Assembly (NCBI GenBank): GCA_001695595.3 | Contig: MBPM02000088.1 | Coordinates: 224,911 to 288,910, forward strand | Reading direction: 5' to 3' | Length of the DNA stretch: 64,000 bases | Origin: Plasmopara viticola | Taxonomy: Eukaryota > Oomycota > Peronosporomycetes > Peronosporales > Peronosporaceae | In this document: positions 47,476 through 61,379 of the stretch, piece after piece | Position numbering within the stretch: position 1 is the stretch's first letter | Layout of the letters: each line of letters starts with the position of its first letter | The notes under the pieces: model-generated | The model's database searches: none | Told to the model about the DNA's origin: nothing | The model's input: only the letters and a program-made list of their open reading frames with translations | Position numbers and translations under genes: made by a program

Positions 47476-49860
47476 ATTTCAAACGGTTACTTGACTCCAA
47501 TAGTTATAAGACGTTTGAATCCTGATTTCTTGCTCCAAAACTATGCCGCAGATCGGTGTGAATAATACCAATGGATGTGTATATTGGAGCAATTAAATTT
47601 AACCGCAAGATTGCCGCTTCCATTCAATTTGTCGGTGACAACAATTACGTCACAACCTGTCTCTGTCAGCAAAATGTGCGCATTTATCCGACTCGAAAGA
47701 TCATTTTTTGTAGGTAAAAATATAGAAGATGCTGCACGGCACCCATTCTGGGTTACAATCAACCTTTCCAGCGGCAAATTAGTGTCGCTACAGGCTCGTT
47801 TAATCAGTTTTACATAGACTTTCTACAACTTTGATCCATCGCGACGAAAAAAATAAATGGCATGAAGCTTTTGAATCTTTTCGTGACGGGTGCGCTTAAA
47901 AATTGATTGAAACATCTTGTTTCTGATCTCTTTGTTTCTGATCGCATCTCAGAAAAACTCTTGAAAGCGCTTTGGTACGTCATCGTCTGTCAACTCAATT
48001 GTCCGAATCATAATTTCTGCACACATGAGAGAAAGTGGTCTACGTGATGCAAGTACATCTTCTAGATGTCAGTCTGCTTCATATCGTTTGCAAATTGCGT
48101 CTTCTGGAGTCTACCTCGATATGCGCTCAGCCGATCGAAAGTGTGCGATTTCTGTTGCGTCGGTGATTAAGAAGACGCATACAAACTTTGGATGTAAAAT
48201 AATATTTTCGAATTTCAAAAATGATGATATTTTCTCGAATATTTCTGTCGCAACCTTCTTGGGCGAACACACACTTGTTAATACGGCCTTGTCAGACGGC
48301 TTGTACACATGCTTGAATAGATACTTGACTACGGTACACACCTCCACAATGACGTAACCGTTGTACTTTGGAGATAAGGAGCGTTGTATGACTTTGCCCA
48401 TTACTTATTTGCTTTGAGGAAGCGGGAGCTTAGACTTCTTTCCTTAAAAATGCACATCGCTTCCTGCCTGAATCTAAGCTTTCGATTAAGTCTTAGCATA
48501 GATATTGATTCATCGTTCAATATTTAATTTAAATTTATTGCTTTGAAATTTATCGAACAATGTTTATTTGTGGTAATCAACAAAATAATCCCTATATTAG
48601 TTCGTGTCCGTTTTTTTCGCTAATTTCAAAAACAAATCATTCATATTTAAAACATCACACGACTTACGTCACTCAAAATGGTTCAAACGTGACACACCCT
48701 GGGTTCGTGTATCCCCCTGTTGGTCTCAAGCATCAAGACTTCGGACTGCTTATGTCCAAAATAGTCAAACTTCTCCTCGTAGAATCAAGTCCATCAGACA
48801 TTACCTGCTGACTATCAGACGTCACCGTTGTGGCTTGCGCCGGTTCCTAGAATACTCTCAAAGCTCACTTTAAAGTACAGAGGCTTGACCAATCAGCTAC
48901 CTTGTCGTCTGCATCCTGAACATCGTAGGGGTCTAAGCAGACAGCATTCTTACGATTTCCAGTGCCTTGATACCGCACCGTATTTCGGCGTAAGTACGCT
49001 ACGCCGTCGGCTGAAAATTTGATTGTTCGCAGAGCGAACTCGCGCCACGTGCATAGAATTAAGTTACATAGTCGAGAATGACCTTTCACTCTCTGTAGAG
49101 ACGGTGAATGTTCAATTCGAAGTAGTCGCAAGTTTGTGGCTCGTACTACAAAGACGATGGTCAAGCCACAGGCTCACGAGCAAGGCTCTGACTACATCAA
49201 AAGGGTATACAGTGCGGTGCAGGCAGGGTTAGCCTTTTTCGGCTTCAAAGAACCACCCTTCATACACTGCACTCAACTGAGCAAAACATTTGCACGACTG
49301 TGCGTTGCATATCGCGCTCTCGGGTAATTGTCTGAAAATACCAGTTAGGACGCATCTTTTCTCCAAATAGTTCTTGCTATTAAAAAAACCTACTCAGAAA
49401 AAATGATAGCCTTCGCGTGTCTTTGCGTCACAGGCGCTTCGTTCTGAACAATAAAGCAGACTTTGGCAACTTGTTCGCTCGTTGCGAGCTATTTGGTGAT
49501 CAAAAGGGAATATGAGCTTAAACTTTGGAGTACAACTTTTCTACCAATTATAACGAAAAAATCAGCCGAAATGAAGCACAATCACTACCTCGAATGCTAA
49601 GCGTACTTTTGCAAGACCGTGACTAAAAAGTTGAGACTGTATGGCGCATAATATGTACAGATAACTGTTGGCGAAGGGCCTTGCAAACTCCGAACTTGAC
49701 AAGAGCGCATTTACCACTAGTAGCTTCTGTCCTGGATACACTAGTCTATTTTGGCGGTCGAAATTTAAATGGAATCCCTCGGTATTCATTTGCAAGCGTG
49801 CAATGCCGATGATAGAATCTCCTGCGTCACAAACGACCAATAAAAGGCGTTCAAATCAAT
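47476..49860 (-). mobile_element. Ty3/gypsy remnant B, unit 2, internally deleted
   Basis: Degenerate 3' pol sequence followed directly by the RNase H N-terminal region at 49640-49840. On the minus strand the latter reads VVCDAGDSIIGIARLQ and LVYPGQKLLVVNAL, resembling the gypsy RNase H consensus for the catalytic Asp strand and the following helix. The integrase and RNase H C-terminal part kept in unit 1 (34160-35452) is missing: gactgtatgg joins straight to cgcataat near 49640. The element ends at the unit junction. Confidence 0.85.
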
Positions 49861-52800
49861 GAGAGCACAAAGTGGGATAGTTGAGGGAGAAACTTCTTCC
49901 GTTGGACTTTAAGCCTCGCTAGTGCTTACCTTTTTTGTCTGTAAGTAAACAAGCGTGAAATTCCAGGAGTACATATATTATACAGAAGAATTGGCGGCTT
50001 CCAATACTAATCGCCACTTTCCGAAATAGTCAAGGTGACTGTATTCAAGAACGATATGAGGGTTGGCCTGCCTCGCATAGAAATATTAAGTGCAGGCAGC
50101 ATTTATTAAAGCGGCGACCTCAATCGCTCTTCGATAGAAGCATATTCATTGACAGGCTTTCTCCTTCAGAACGCCGATAAAGAGAAGCGCCTCGTCCTGT
50201 AATAACCGATGTAGCATTCAGTGATTCGACTTCAGCATTAATGGTCTAAGGTATTGCCCGGCAAAGTACAATCCGCTACTTCGGCTGCACTAAGCAAGAG
50301 CGCATGATTCGTGACTGTTATAAAGATGGAGGCCGCGCATTCGAAGTAAGGAAATCGTTAATTTCCTTTCGAGGCAAAAAGTTCTGCTGGTGAAAGACTG
50401 CGTTCCTCCAATGAGTGTAGCTAAACGCACACCATAGTTGCTTTGCACCGAATAGCTTGGCAAAAAAATAGTATAGCTATATGCTGGCGTGACATAAATG
50501 TTCCAAAAATGTGTAGGAGAACGAGGGTAAAACAATTCTTTTGAGTCTTTGTAAATCCGTCGCATCGAGTTTTTTTGTGCGTTTGCAAGCAAATGCGATC
50601 AACGAGATAAGAGTGTCCAATGCTTAAAACACAGAAGCAAGTAATTTTACTGGTCCTAAGTACGGATTAAACGTGCCTGTAGCAGCATGAAAGCCTTTCT
50701 TGTTCCCGAAATGGATAAGTCAGGCGGCGCAATTCTTGTATTGGCTGGCAAAGAAATATTATAGATATAAGCCTTTCAATTGATCCCGCTTTTTATGTGC
50801 GTATGGCCCCTTCAAACAATTTAATACCCGGAACAATGTAAGAAATTTCGAAGGTACTCACACCTCTTCGTCGTCCTCAAAACGTTTCAAAACAGCTACT
50901 TGAGTTCCGCTAACTGTCACGGCTACGAAAGACGCCATATAAACCCTTTTTGTGTGTGACATAGTTCGCAGGTGGATAGCATGGTACTACCGGCTTCAGG
51001 TATTAAAGTTCCTCAAGCGATAGCATAGGTCCGCCAGACAACGTAGATACATATGCGGAATATAGCATCACCAATTGCTGGTAACAAAGTCTCGCAATCA
51101 AGTTGCGTAGGTCGGAGAGACGCAATGGGTAGCACAGCTTTACATATAGATAGCATGACTTTACCAGCTGCTGGGCAAAAATTTCTGCAAGAATCAAATG
51201 TTCAAAACGACAATTCGTCATTCCTGGTGTCAAAAATTGGCCTTATGGTTGACGAAACACCTTATTTAAGGAGGTAGCTTAAATTGTAGTCATGTCGTGC
51301 TTTAGTTGTCACTGCTAATCAATTCGCTTATAGTTGAGAAAGCCTCTGGTAATCGAGATAAATTGCAAGTCGTAGTATACTACGCAGTATACACACGACT
51401 GACTCACTAAGTTAGTGGGATCGTGTCCATAAGGATTATATTTGTAAAAAATGAAAATGTTTGTCATGTAAATGTGGGAAAAATCATGCCAAGACAAAAA
51501 ATCAGCACGTGCTATACGATACACTTTATATTTTGCGCAGCTTTATATCCTTTGATATCGAGCGGATCTACAGTTATTTAATCAGATTTGTGGTACATAG
51601 TCACGAGCATTTACGATACATGTTGACTTTCAGTTTTAAGGGTTCGGACAAGAATGGTGGCTCCTGGTGCATAAACGGCATTCTACCGGTGATTTTTCGG
51701 CTTACATACTAAGATTACTTTGAAGGATATCAAAGGGGTATAAACTTTGCCTGATTTATATAAATCATCTACGGTAGTAAGAAATCAAATAAATAGTGCT
51801 AAAACAGCAATCGAATGATGGGAACAATAAGTGTTTGTAATAAAGCTAGTACTAGGGTGTTTACGAAAACATAAAGGAAATCCTCAGCTTGCTTCTGATC
51901 TAGCTTTTTCGGACGAGACAAAGCTGTTCAGTGTCGCTTACAAAGCTCCCGACGACAAATCGTTTGAGCGTTACCGTAGATCGAGGGAAATCGTTGTGAG
52001 CGAGTTGTTTTGCTTTAGTGCACCAAAAGAAAATACTTCATTTATGACAAATCGCTACTTGTCATTGGCATATTTCTACATTCTGTAATACAAATTTTCT
52101 ATTGTCTGTTTAGACCTTGCGTCCTTGTGGGCGAAAAAAAAACAAATTATTTTACTCGTCTTAAATTGGCAAGACAATTGCGCCCTTCGCAAAGTGAAAA
52201 TCTCGTGTTGAATACGAGCCCGACAGACTCAGCGTGCTTGCCGTCGCGGTTTTGCGTCCACATTAGCATATAAAAGCTACTTTATCATACGAGATATGGA
52301 GTAAATGGCAGCTGAGAGCTTTTACAGCACAAAGCAGCCAAAGCTGGGAGCTTAATCCATCGATAGCGATCGCAGCTGCATCGCTGTAAGTGGGCGAGCG
52401 GTTTGCTTTTGCTCTACTTATGGTGGGAGCAACAGATTCACTAAGTCGTTGCTCCGAACGACGAAGACCTGGATTGCCATGTATTCCTGGAGGTATATGA
52501 TTTTCCAAGTAGCAATCATTTGGCTAGAGGAACATCCTTCGGTCTCCACACCATAATGGTGGATCCATGTATACAAGTGGATGAACAAGTATAAGAGGAC
52601 CCGTAAGGGTTCTAACTCGCGGCTCTCACGTTGGATTCTTTTTAGAACAATCATATAACGGCGGGGTGTTGGTAGCCCATAAGCCTCGATTTCGTCATTT
52701 GTATGCATAAGACAAGGTCAAACTGCGCATTGTAGTATTCATATGCTGTTTCTGCATTAAACACCTGTTTAAGCCAGTACAATTGGGAATCATACAGCAA

Positions 52801-54085
52801 ATAGGTTTCATATATACACTTTTCGAATACCGTGGTTACGGGAAGATAGAGACCGCTGCGCCTTGGGTGTAACCGCTCGCTAATGTCGAAAGCGACCACC
52901 CATAGAGAGATGTCAGACAAAAAGGCTCAGCCGTAAACTGCGCACTATGTGCGCTGAGATGCCACATTCGCAAGTCTATAAAACTCTCATGATTGAGTAC
53001 ACAGTATACAATGCGAGTAGTGCACCACCTCTATAAACTCATCCAAGCATAAATACTTGAGTGGAAAAGGAGAAGATGATCACGAGCCTTTTCTTCCATG
53101 CCTCTCGCGTGTGATTAGCATCCTCGTGAATGGGTCCGCTATACTTTAAAGTCGAAAGTTATATTGATGCTGACGCGAATATATATAAAGTGGGATGATA
53201 GCTACGTAAGAAATCACACCACCGAGACATGCCGAGTATAATAGCTAAGGAGGTATCGGAAAGGGTACAGCAAATATTCACCGTTTATGGTATCGGTGTA
53301 CTCGAGCAAAACGAAGGTCCTTCGCGCGAGTAGTTTTTATATATAATAATACATATACACAGGTAAGCACGAATTGAGCAAAGCTTTGTAGTTGTTGAGT
53401 CTCGAGTTTTCCTTCTTTGCCTGAGAACTCTTACGAGATCCAAAATCTTAGACCTGTATCGCGAGTTCTGTCTGCCATAGTACATTTGTTCACGTCATCA
53501 CTACTTGAGCGAGAGTGAAGTTACGACTGCTGGGCTTATATTGTAAAATAGTAAATTTGGCCTGTTTTTACATAGTGATGAGGTAGCAACTTACCTTTTA
53601 AGAAAGCCCAAATATCACGATTAAAGTGCACTGACGGTAACGTCTTCGAACAAGGCACTAACAAAGCGGTTCAAAATACGTAGTAGGCATGCATATAAGT
53701 CTTTAGCCGTAGCTACGTCGTCAGTGCGAGTAGCAGGTATTTTCTAGCATTCCAATATAATTACTTTTACTACATGAAGTCTTCCGCAACAGACATAAGG
53801 CATCAGTGCGGCAGCAAAATACAATCGCGTGAAGATTTGAGAGCGCACCGAAGGTGATATATGCCACGGTAGATGTAGCCGAACGAACTAAAGTCGTCCA
53901 TTCATGTAAAACGAGATTTCTTGATTTGGACAGCATGCAGACCAAAGATTTCAATACTCCAGCTCGCAGCTCCGCTCTTGAGATAAAATCCTACAATTAA
54001 ACAGAGAAACTGAATGACGATTCGAATATATTAATTAAGCCATGGAATAAATCAGTATTTTTAAAGCATTAAAACGGATAAGTTT
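49861..54085 (+). other. unit 3, 5' module: degenerate sequence upstream of the CM1 gene
   Basis: Collinear with the other two 5' modules and closer to unit 2. Plus-strand frames at 51053-51277, 51461-51712 and 51831-52088 are the longest versions of three recurring segments. The last contains SDLAFSDETKLFSVAYKAPD and ERYRRSREIVVSELF, protein-like but unrecognised. A short segment near 50680 (around gtagcagcatga) has a small deletion compared with units 1 and 2. Confidence 0.45.
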
Positions 54086-55765
54086 ATGGAAAAAACAAGT
54101 CGACCAGTGCGACACGGCGTAGGACTTTTCGCATACACTCTTTATTTAAATCCACAAAATATCATATTGTATCCCGATTTTCCCGCTTTTTTAATCGAAA
54201 ACCGTCAATTTGAAAACTCTATCAAGTTGAATTCGCGCGCGAAACATAACGTAAAAGTAGCTACGAGTCATTTTGTAATGGAGACCCCACAGCACACGCG
54301 CGCGAGCAACAGCGGCATCGGAATGCCCATGACACCCACCCGCGAACACTCCACGCTGTTGCGTGAGCAGGAGGCAGAGCAGGAGCGTCTGCGTATGGAC
54401 AATTTTAACCAAGCTCTACGTATCAACTTTTTGGAGGAGCGCTTGCTGCGCATGAAGCAAGGCACAGACTTTTGTAGCGAGGATGTCGAGAGCGAATTGG
54501 CACAGTTGCGTCTTTTGTTTGAAGAGCGTGACCACGATTTGCGACAGCGCAATTTTAGTATGATTCGGGCCACCGAAGCTATAGATATGCTGAATGCCCA
54601 ACTCCATGAGGCCCAAGCAGCGGCGGTTCGAGCCAGAGAAGAGGCCCAGCGAGACGCAGAAGCTCAATTTCATCAACGTATGGAAGAAAGAGACAACATT
54701 GATGCGGAAACGGCCGCGAAATGGCGAGCGGAATTGGATGCAGCGCTGCAGACGGAACACCAGAGCCGCTTGAAGGCGCAGAAGCTCGAACACGAGCTAC
54801 AGCGACAAGAGGAAGTTGTGGCGGCGCTTAAAGATGACAAAGAGGCAGCCCAGCGAGAGCTTGATAGTGTCAAGGTGGAGCTATGTTCTCATTTAAGTTG
54901 TGGCCGTCAGGTCTTGAAGAAGAATCGACACCAGTCGGTGACTAGTCTTGTGCGCGAGACTTTTTCAGCGCTTAAAGAAGAGTTTGAAACAAGGACTCGA
55001 GCACTGCAAGCATGCTGGAAACAACACGATTTGTCGGTGAATTCCAAGCTTGAGCACTTGGCGTCACAACTACGCTCTAGTCAAGGCAAGTTGGAAGTGT
55101 TGCAACGTTCCTCTGTTCATGCCAACGATGCGAATCAATCTTTGGAAAAGTCTTGGTCTATCCGGTGGGAAGAGCTGCGTTTGGAGAGCGATAATGAGCG
55201 AAGATCGCTTGAAAAGGAAATTCGTCATTTCCAAAAGAAAGCAGCCGAAGCACAAAAAACACTATTTCAAGCATCTGGCGAATTACAGACGTTAAAGCGA
55301 AGCCAAAAGAAGTTGCGTGAAGAATCAGACCGTGAGAATCATGACCTAAAGGAAAGAAATCGTCTGCTGTTTGAAGAGATACACGAGCGCCGTCGGTCAT
55401 CTGAGCATGCACGCAAGCAGTACATGAAAGCAGTAAAGGAAAACAAGGAGCTGCTTAAGGCGATTCAAATGTACAAGGATGCTATTTGTGGACGCGACAA
55501 GGACATCAAAAAGTACAAAGCAATGGTCATTAAATACGCTCAACAGCTAAAGCGACGTGTGGAATTTGGAGACGCAAAGCAAACGTTGTTGGAGCAGCTT
55601 GAACAGACGCAGTATATGATCGACGAGACGTACAAACGATGGGAAACCAGTTCATTAGTTTGTGGTCTCGAGTCAAGTTCGCTTGATAAAGACGCGAGCT
55701 ACAAGCCAGAGTATCTGCAGCTAAACGACTACATTAACCAGATGCATTTGGTGGCAGGCAGATAA
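54086..55765 (+). CDS. CM1-domain coiled-coil protein (centrosomin/Spc110/Mto1-like), copy 3
   Basis: 559 codons, intact, with the same domain order as copies 1 and 2; Met65 is at 54278. It has only three private residues (V55, L143, F145) plus Phe394. It therefore looks closest to the common ancestor of the three copies: 13 differences from copy 1 and 16 from copy 2. The CM1 core is unchanged apart from F107, shared with copy 2. V55 lies in the doubtful 64-residue N-terminal extension. Confidence 0.8.
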   Translation: MEKTSRPVRHGVGLFAYTLYLNPQNIILYPDFPAFLIENRQFENSIKLNSRAKHNVKVATSHFVMETPQHTRASNSGIGMPMTPTREHSTLLREQEAEQERLRMDNFNQALRINFLEERLLRMKQGTDFCSEDVESELAQLRLLFEERDHDLRQRNFSMIRATEAIDMLNAQLHEAQAAAVRAREEAQRDAEAQFHQRMEERDNIDAETAAKWRAELDAALQTEHQSRLKAQKLEHELQRQEEVVAALKDDKEAAQRELDSVKVELCSHLSCGRQVLKKNRHQSVTSLVRETFSALKEEFETRTRALQACWKQHDLSVNSKLEHLASQLRSSQGKLEVLQRSSVHANDANQSLEKSWSIRWEELRLESDNERRSLEKEIRHFQKKAAEAQKTLFQASGELQTLKRSQKKLREESDRENHDLKERNRLLFEEIHERRRSSEHARKQYMKAVKENKELLKAIQMYKDAICGRDKDIKKYKAMVIKYAQQLKRRVEFGDAKQTLLEQLEQTQYMIDETYKRWETSSLVCGLESSSLDKDASYKPEYLQLNDYINQMHLVAGR

Positions 55766-58336
55766 GTGCGAGACCTGGATAGAGAGCCCACGACTGATGA
55801 GTTTATGAGAGTTTCCGGAGTCACGCTTGTTTCTTGCAACCGATTGCGATGTATCATTGCCCCAACCAGGTTGTATACCATATTCCCAACGCGAGGAAAT
55901 TGGTAGTTGTATGTGAAACGTAGTGTACTTTTATATTTTGCTCTCAGATTGTAAATTATATTTGTAGAATATATAATTATGTTTTTTCAAAGTATAGAAA
56001 AACTAAAACGGCTTGCATTTTATAAGATAAAAGTCATACTTTCGACGATAATTTTGTATGAAGGTTTACAGGATCGGAGAAGTAGGTAACTTTGAATGCT
56101 GGCATCCAGAAACCTTTTTGAAACAGAAAATACCTAGAAAGGAGACGATAAGCGGAGTTGTGCAAGGACGCATGTTGACTTTGTGGCCAAGGATGTAAAA
56201 CCAGATAATGAGGTCCAACTAAAAGAATCAATTTATATACGATGAGCAGGCGAAAGTGGTTTTCTGGACATTTGTACGTGCACCGAGCATGCCTCAATTT
56301 TAAACCTTTATGTTTAAGAAGTGTCTTTCGGAATATATAGCCTTTGCAAGCTGCCACCGGCGGAATTAGCACGCGTCCTACTGCGACATTGAAGCGACAA
56401 AACCATCTATGCTGACACGCAAGAGTTAGGAAACACGGTGTGTACATCTCAAAATATTCAACTAATTTTTTTACTTGAAAGCTAGTTTAAAGGTTCAGCG
56501 ATTTTCGCAAATTGCTGCTACAGATTAAATAGTGCTAGATAGACTCGTGAGTCGCACGATTACGGGTAATAGAGGAAGAGACTGCTTTGATCAAAATAAA
56601 ATAGAAATAGGCGGAGGGATTGATAGCTTTGCCTAAAGTAATTCAGAAGTCAATGTAGCTGTGTTTAATATGACCAGAGCAAGGTGGGGCGAAGATCTGA
56701 CTTGTCCTGGAGGAACGCAAAGTGAAGAGAAGTACGAAAGAAGCTGGAGAGGAATGGCAATGACAACCTATTGATGCCTGAGTCGATTTTGAGATGTTTG
56801 GTAGTGGCAGCCTTGTGAAGGGTATCGGCAAAAAGCGCTTGTTTAGTCAAACTGATGCAGAAGACGTGAACTCAATAAAAGCGGAAAATTTAGCGATTTT
56901 GTCTTAGATGCGAATATTAAGACGTCATGAAAGACAATAAGCGGAACTTGATGAAGAGAGCAAAGATGACATCGAGCATGTGGCATCGAATAAAAATATT
57001 CTCGACGAAAACGCTTTTTGCCAAAGTCTTTATGACATGGTTGCGTAAAGCTATCACCCCTACGCCATTAAACCTTTATTCGATATTCCGTAGCATCATT
57101 TTTTGGCAACTCTTTTGATTTGTTTAGCACAATTCGGGAGAGCTGGACCCACTAATTAATTTGAGATTTTTTGAACATCTTTTGCGATCATATACTACTT
57201 TGTGAAGTGCTTGCTGCTCATTTGTCGACGCTCACTTACCAGAAGTATCGTGATGTGTTAGATGAATGGTATGTGTCATGATCTGCTATTAGATCGTTCG
57301 CGAAAAGTTTACATAGCATACTAGCAATAGTCGCTGCTTACATACGCTGTGTCCTTGCAGACGTTGTTGCTGACAGCATCGAGTATACGATTGTGCGCTG
57401 CAAAGTCTTCGAGACACTCGTGGTATCAGCTACATTATGCAAACATAATTCAGCATACATCCATATTGCAAATGTGATCGTGTAGCCTGAAAGCCGTTTT
57501 GCTATTGGTTGCTTTCTGTCCCTATGAGCTCGGTACCTGGCTAGTTTGCAGTGTGTCACTTGCTATAAAATAAGGCACAGCTAGCAAAAACGGATGCTTA
57601 TATCACCACTGAAAAATGTTCAAGGAACACTAGCCATATTTTACGGAATTAATTGCACTTCTTTCGGAGTGCCATTTACTAGTGCTGAAGATCCATGTCA
57701 CAAGTCCACAAGTAGATGGACTTATGACACAATCTTAATACTTCTAGTCAATCAGCGTGCCGTAAGCGCAAAACTCTGGCGAATTGTGAGCTGCATGAAG
57801 CAAGCATATTTTTGGGCTTTGAGTTCACCCAGCTTATCGCTTCTTACTGGGGTTTATTTGCGTGCTCAAGCAAATAAATAAGTATTTTGTAATATTCGCT
57901 ATAGCCTGGGATGGATCAGGTATCAGCAAGCTGTGTAATATTAACATGCTAAAAGCCAATGTCCAACAACTTTGTACCCAACAAAAAAAATTAAGCTTTC
58001 CGTCACGATTAAAGACGTTTATTCGTCTGACCAGCCAGCAATTTTGTAATCTTACGAGAGCTTTTGGGCCTGAGTCTTCTATTTTCTTTTCGTGCACCAA
58101 AATACATGTCACTTTCAAAACAGAATGCCGCATAGGTTGCTAGCGTATTCCGTTTATTACAGTCGGTCACATCCAGGACAGAGGGTCGAACTTAACGCAG
58201 CACGCGGCCTGTCGCTGTGGATCATGTTATTTTTGCTGAGCAAACAGGTTTGTACCTTTATACAGAAAAACGACAATTCCATATAAATATGTACGCCATA
58301 CTACTTGTATGAGAAGGCGGTCTTTCTAGTTTTTTT
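55766..58336 (+). other. unit 3, 3' module: decayed coding-like DNA
   Basis: Collinear with the other 3' modules. The protein-like frame lies near 56790-57115, with the stop after RRHERQ as in unit 1. The 95-codon frame is at 57594-57881 and the 93-codon frame at 57862-58143. Similarity is mainly to unit 2 up to about 57.75 kb, with single unit 1-like bases after that. Confidence 0.4.
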
Positions 58337-58608
58337 TGTAAGCACACCACCTGTGTTTTAGCAGTCGCGGAGGGAGCTTGTTGTCAGCTGGTAGTCGACT
58401 AAAGGTTGGGTGGGGAGCGAAGCAGAGTCAGCAAAAAGGAGTAGTTTTGCTCAGAGTAGATTGGTGGGTGAAACAACTTGGAAAACCCTTGCGAATGTTT
58501 GTCTTGCTACTGCCTAACTGGTGGCTCTAAGCCAACTATTGCTACAATCTTAATTTTTTTCATTCTAAGCACTCCACATAGAATTTTACAAATATTGGAT
58601 AATTAACA
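58337..58608 (-). repeat. LTR of gypsy remnant A, unit 3 (272 bp)
   Basis: Equivalent of 28695-28966 and 44150-44421, with the same ends. Its variants are mostly shared with unit 2 (tgaaacaacttggaaaaccc, tctaagcactccaca). Confidence 0.7.
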
Positions 58609-61379
58609 ACTGATACTGCTAATAATTATGCCTTGATTATCTGTAACCACAGATTCTATGGATAGTTTCAACGCATATGTATTTTTGGAGAGATGTAACT
58701 TTATGGCGTGGTTGCCGCTGCCGGCCAATTTGCTGGTGACATCAGTTACGTCTCAAAACTTCCTGCGATAGTTTTAAGAGATGGGCTTCATCTTTATGGA
58801 TTTCTTATATATAGATGAGTCCAGAAATCTGCGTCGTAATCCCTTCCTTCTTGGCTTCATACTGCAGATTTGCTTTGTACTTACGCTTTCAAATGCCGTC
58901 TTTAGCGATTTGTACCGCGGAGCTATCAGCCAATATGACTTTATCCACCTTAATTGACGCTAAGGGTCCTCGTGCTTTGGCATCAACGCTGAAGTGAAGA
59001 GCACTGAATGCATCTTCAATCCTTCGATAGTCCCAGCTCATTAATATTTCGCGAAGCCTTTGTACAATCGAGAATGGTCTAAGCAATCTTGGCGCGAGAT
59101 TCTTTGACTGAAAGAAATTTTTGTGACGGACACTTCAATTATTGTCGTTCAAAAGCGCCATGTCTCCAGCTTCGAAGTCAAAGACAAGTCTATTATGGTT
59201 GTAATAATACTTCATGCACTTTTGGCTTTGCTTCTTTTATCCTGTGCGACCTTTTGTAGAGGGACTTGACGAAGCTCTTGTGCTGACTTTTTCAACCTGC
59301 AAAATTCTGGTTCTGATGCCCTATCATCAGGCATCTAAGGAACATATCCCAGATCTGCTTTGATCTAATTGTAGATTTTACGCATCGGCTATCGGCTTTC
59401 TTTGCCAAAGGCAGAAAGTCGGTTCAGTTATTTTGTGCTGGGTTGATAAAACCTTGACGGCAGTTTTCAGCGAACGATTAGTACTTCCCGTTTGACGATC
59501 CATTTGTGGCGTTAAGGTCAGAGACTCTGCCACAGCAGACACGGTTGCTTACCATAGCTTGGATAGAAATTTGGTGTCCCGGTCAGACACAATGGTCTGT
59601 AGTATGCCATATCCTTTATTTAATTTTTCATAAAATCTTTGCAAATCCTGCAGTATCGTGCGTTGTCGTTGTAGCGACAAACTTACCCCTTTTGGTCAGC
59701 AATAAACAGTCACCACGACGGCATTAGAGCCACTTTTGGTCAGAGATACAATAAATTCCATTAAATATCGATCTATCTACGTCTTGGAATTTTATAAAGT
59801 CTGAAGTAATCTTGTTGTTTTGTTTGCCTAGCCTTGTTATTTTAACACATTCCGGTTGTCCGGATTGTTGCTATGATCTCGCGAATCTTAGTTGCACCCG
59901 GTAGCCCTCGCAAGCTATATCGGGTGGCTTTACGCTTTTATTTCGGATAGTGTGTTTATGCATCAGCCACGGTGTTAGTATCATCGGAATTCACGTACAC
60001 AAATGCAAAAATTTAGCAACCCAGTTGAATCATCAAGCCGCCTTTTGTTTTTTTTTGCATCAGGACCATCTCAATACTCGTGTGATCCGTTCTGACCGTG
60101 ATTTTTCGATCGAAAAAATTCATACGTCATACATTCAGCCCAGGCATGATTGCAAGTAGCTTTCGCTCACAAACTGAGTAGTTCACCATGGCTGACTGTT
60201 TTTCCAAACTGGAGAATCATCAGAACGCTCTCGCTCTTCCTCCTTTTGACCCAAGTTTTCCTGATCTCGAAAATTGACACGTCAATTTGGGTACCAAATA
60301 ACTTCAAAACTTTGGAAGACTAAGTACTGGTTGGATCGTCAAGCAACTTTTGAGCTTAATGAAGCATTTTGGTGATAGTTTGAGAGTTCGTTCGTTCTCA
60401 AGGGCAATTTTTCTTTATTCTGGCTTGGAGTGGTTCTGTATATTGCGCAAAGGCCTTAAAAATCCTGAGAGATAGCTAAAAAAGCGTTCCATTTGCTTCT
60501 TTGTCTTGAACAGAGACCATTCTGCGACAATCGTCACCTCGTCGGTGATGTTATTCGATAAAGTCTGTCTTAGCATGGGTTCTCGCTTACGTAGAGCTGA
60601 CACTTGGACACATTGATGTGTAGTTGCTGTTCTTTACACCACTCGAGCACATGCCGAAGCCGTACCGTGATTTACGACATCTTTACGATGAGACCACGTA
60701 CATGTCGTCGAATACATTTTATCATTGTATGTATTAAATCTCGAAGGCGTGAATCTGTTGTATTTGATCTTGCATTTGAGCTTACATCCAGGCTCGATAT
60801 TGCTTTTGTTGCTGAATGAGATACAGCAGTAGCCAATGCATAGACACTGCGTCTTGTCCTGCCTGCTGAGTACGACGATTTACGCTTTCAGTGATGTTGT
60901 AAGCCAATATTTTTGTGTTCAAATCCTTACAATATTTTTTTTCGTTTTAGCTGTATAAACGTTGTTAGCCACAAATCCTTTCGAAGCTTGTTGAGGTCCT
61001 TGTTGCGGTCTGCTAAGGACTCGGTAGTAGCTCCGAGTCTTTCTTACTCATACAGAAAGCCAAAGAGTGCAAATCAAGCAAGAACAAGTGTCTAAAAATT
61101 CGAAAGTCAATCTCCGTGACTTCAGCAGCGGAACAGGCATTTATCAAAAAGATTAAAGCGCTTCACCACAGACAAAGTGCAGTAACTACAGATTTTTGTG
61201 CCAAACTAGCGTGCATTAAAATTCACAAACTACTGACCTACGTTTGTGCTAAAAAGACTCCCATCGTAATTTAATAGGCTAATGTTTTTCGTCATGTGAC
61301 TCGTGCCAAAACTATAAGATGACTCGCTTCTCGCTATTGCACCCACGAAAACCCTTGCTTAGAATTCTCGGACTTTACA
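58609..61379 (-). mobile_element. Ty3/gypsy remnant A, unit 3: partial RT, RNase H, integrase
   Basis: Same element as in units 1 and 2. The RT region lies at about 60580-60720, the RNase H end at 59950-60159 and integrase VSDRD near 59577-59592. A private deletion joins gtcagaga to ctctgccacagc near 59526, removing about 14 nt of the integrase frame. From about 59.4 kb rightward the variants match unit 1. Confidence 0.85.

Larger units (their letters stand above)
35675..49860. repeat. tandem segmental duplication, unit 2 (14.2 kb)
   Basis: Head-to-tail copy of unit 1 in the same orientation, with all modules in the same order. Its left edge abuts the truncated RNase H of unit 1 remnant B, and its right edge abuts the start of unit 3 in the same way. 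It is the most divergent copy across gypsy remnants A and B. Confidence 0.95.
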
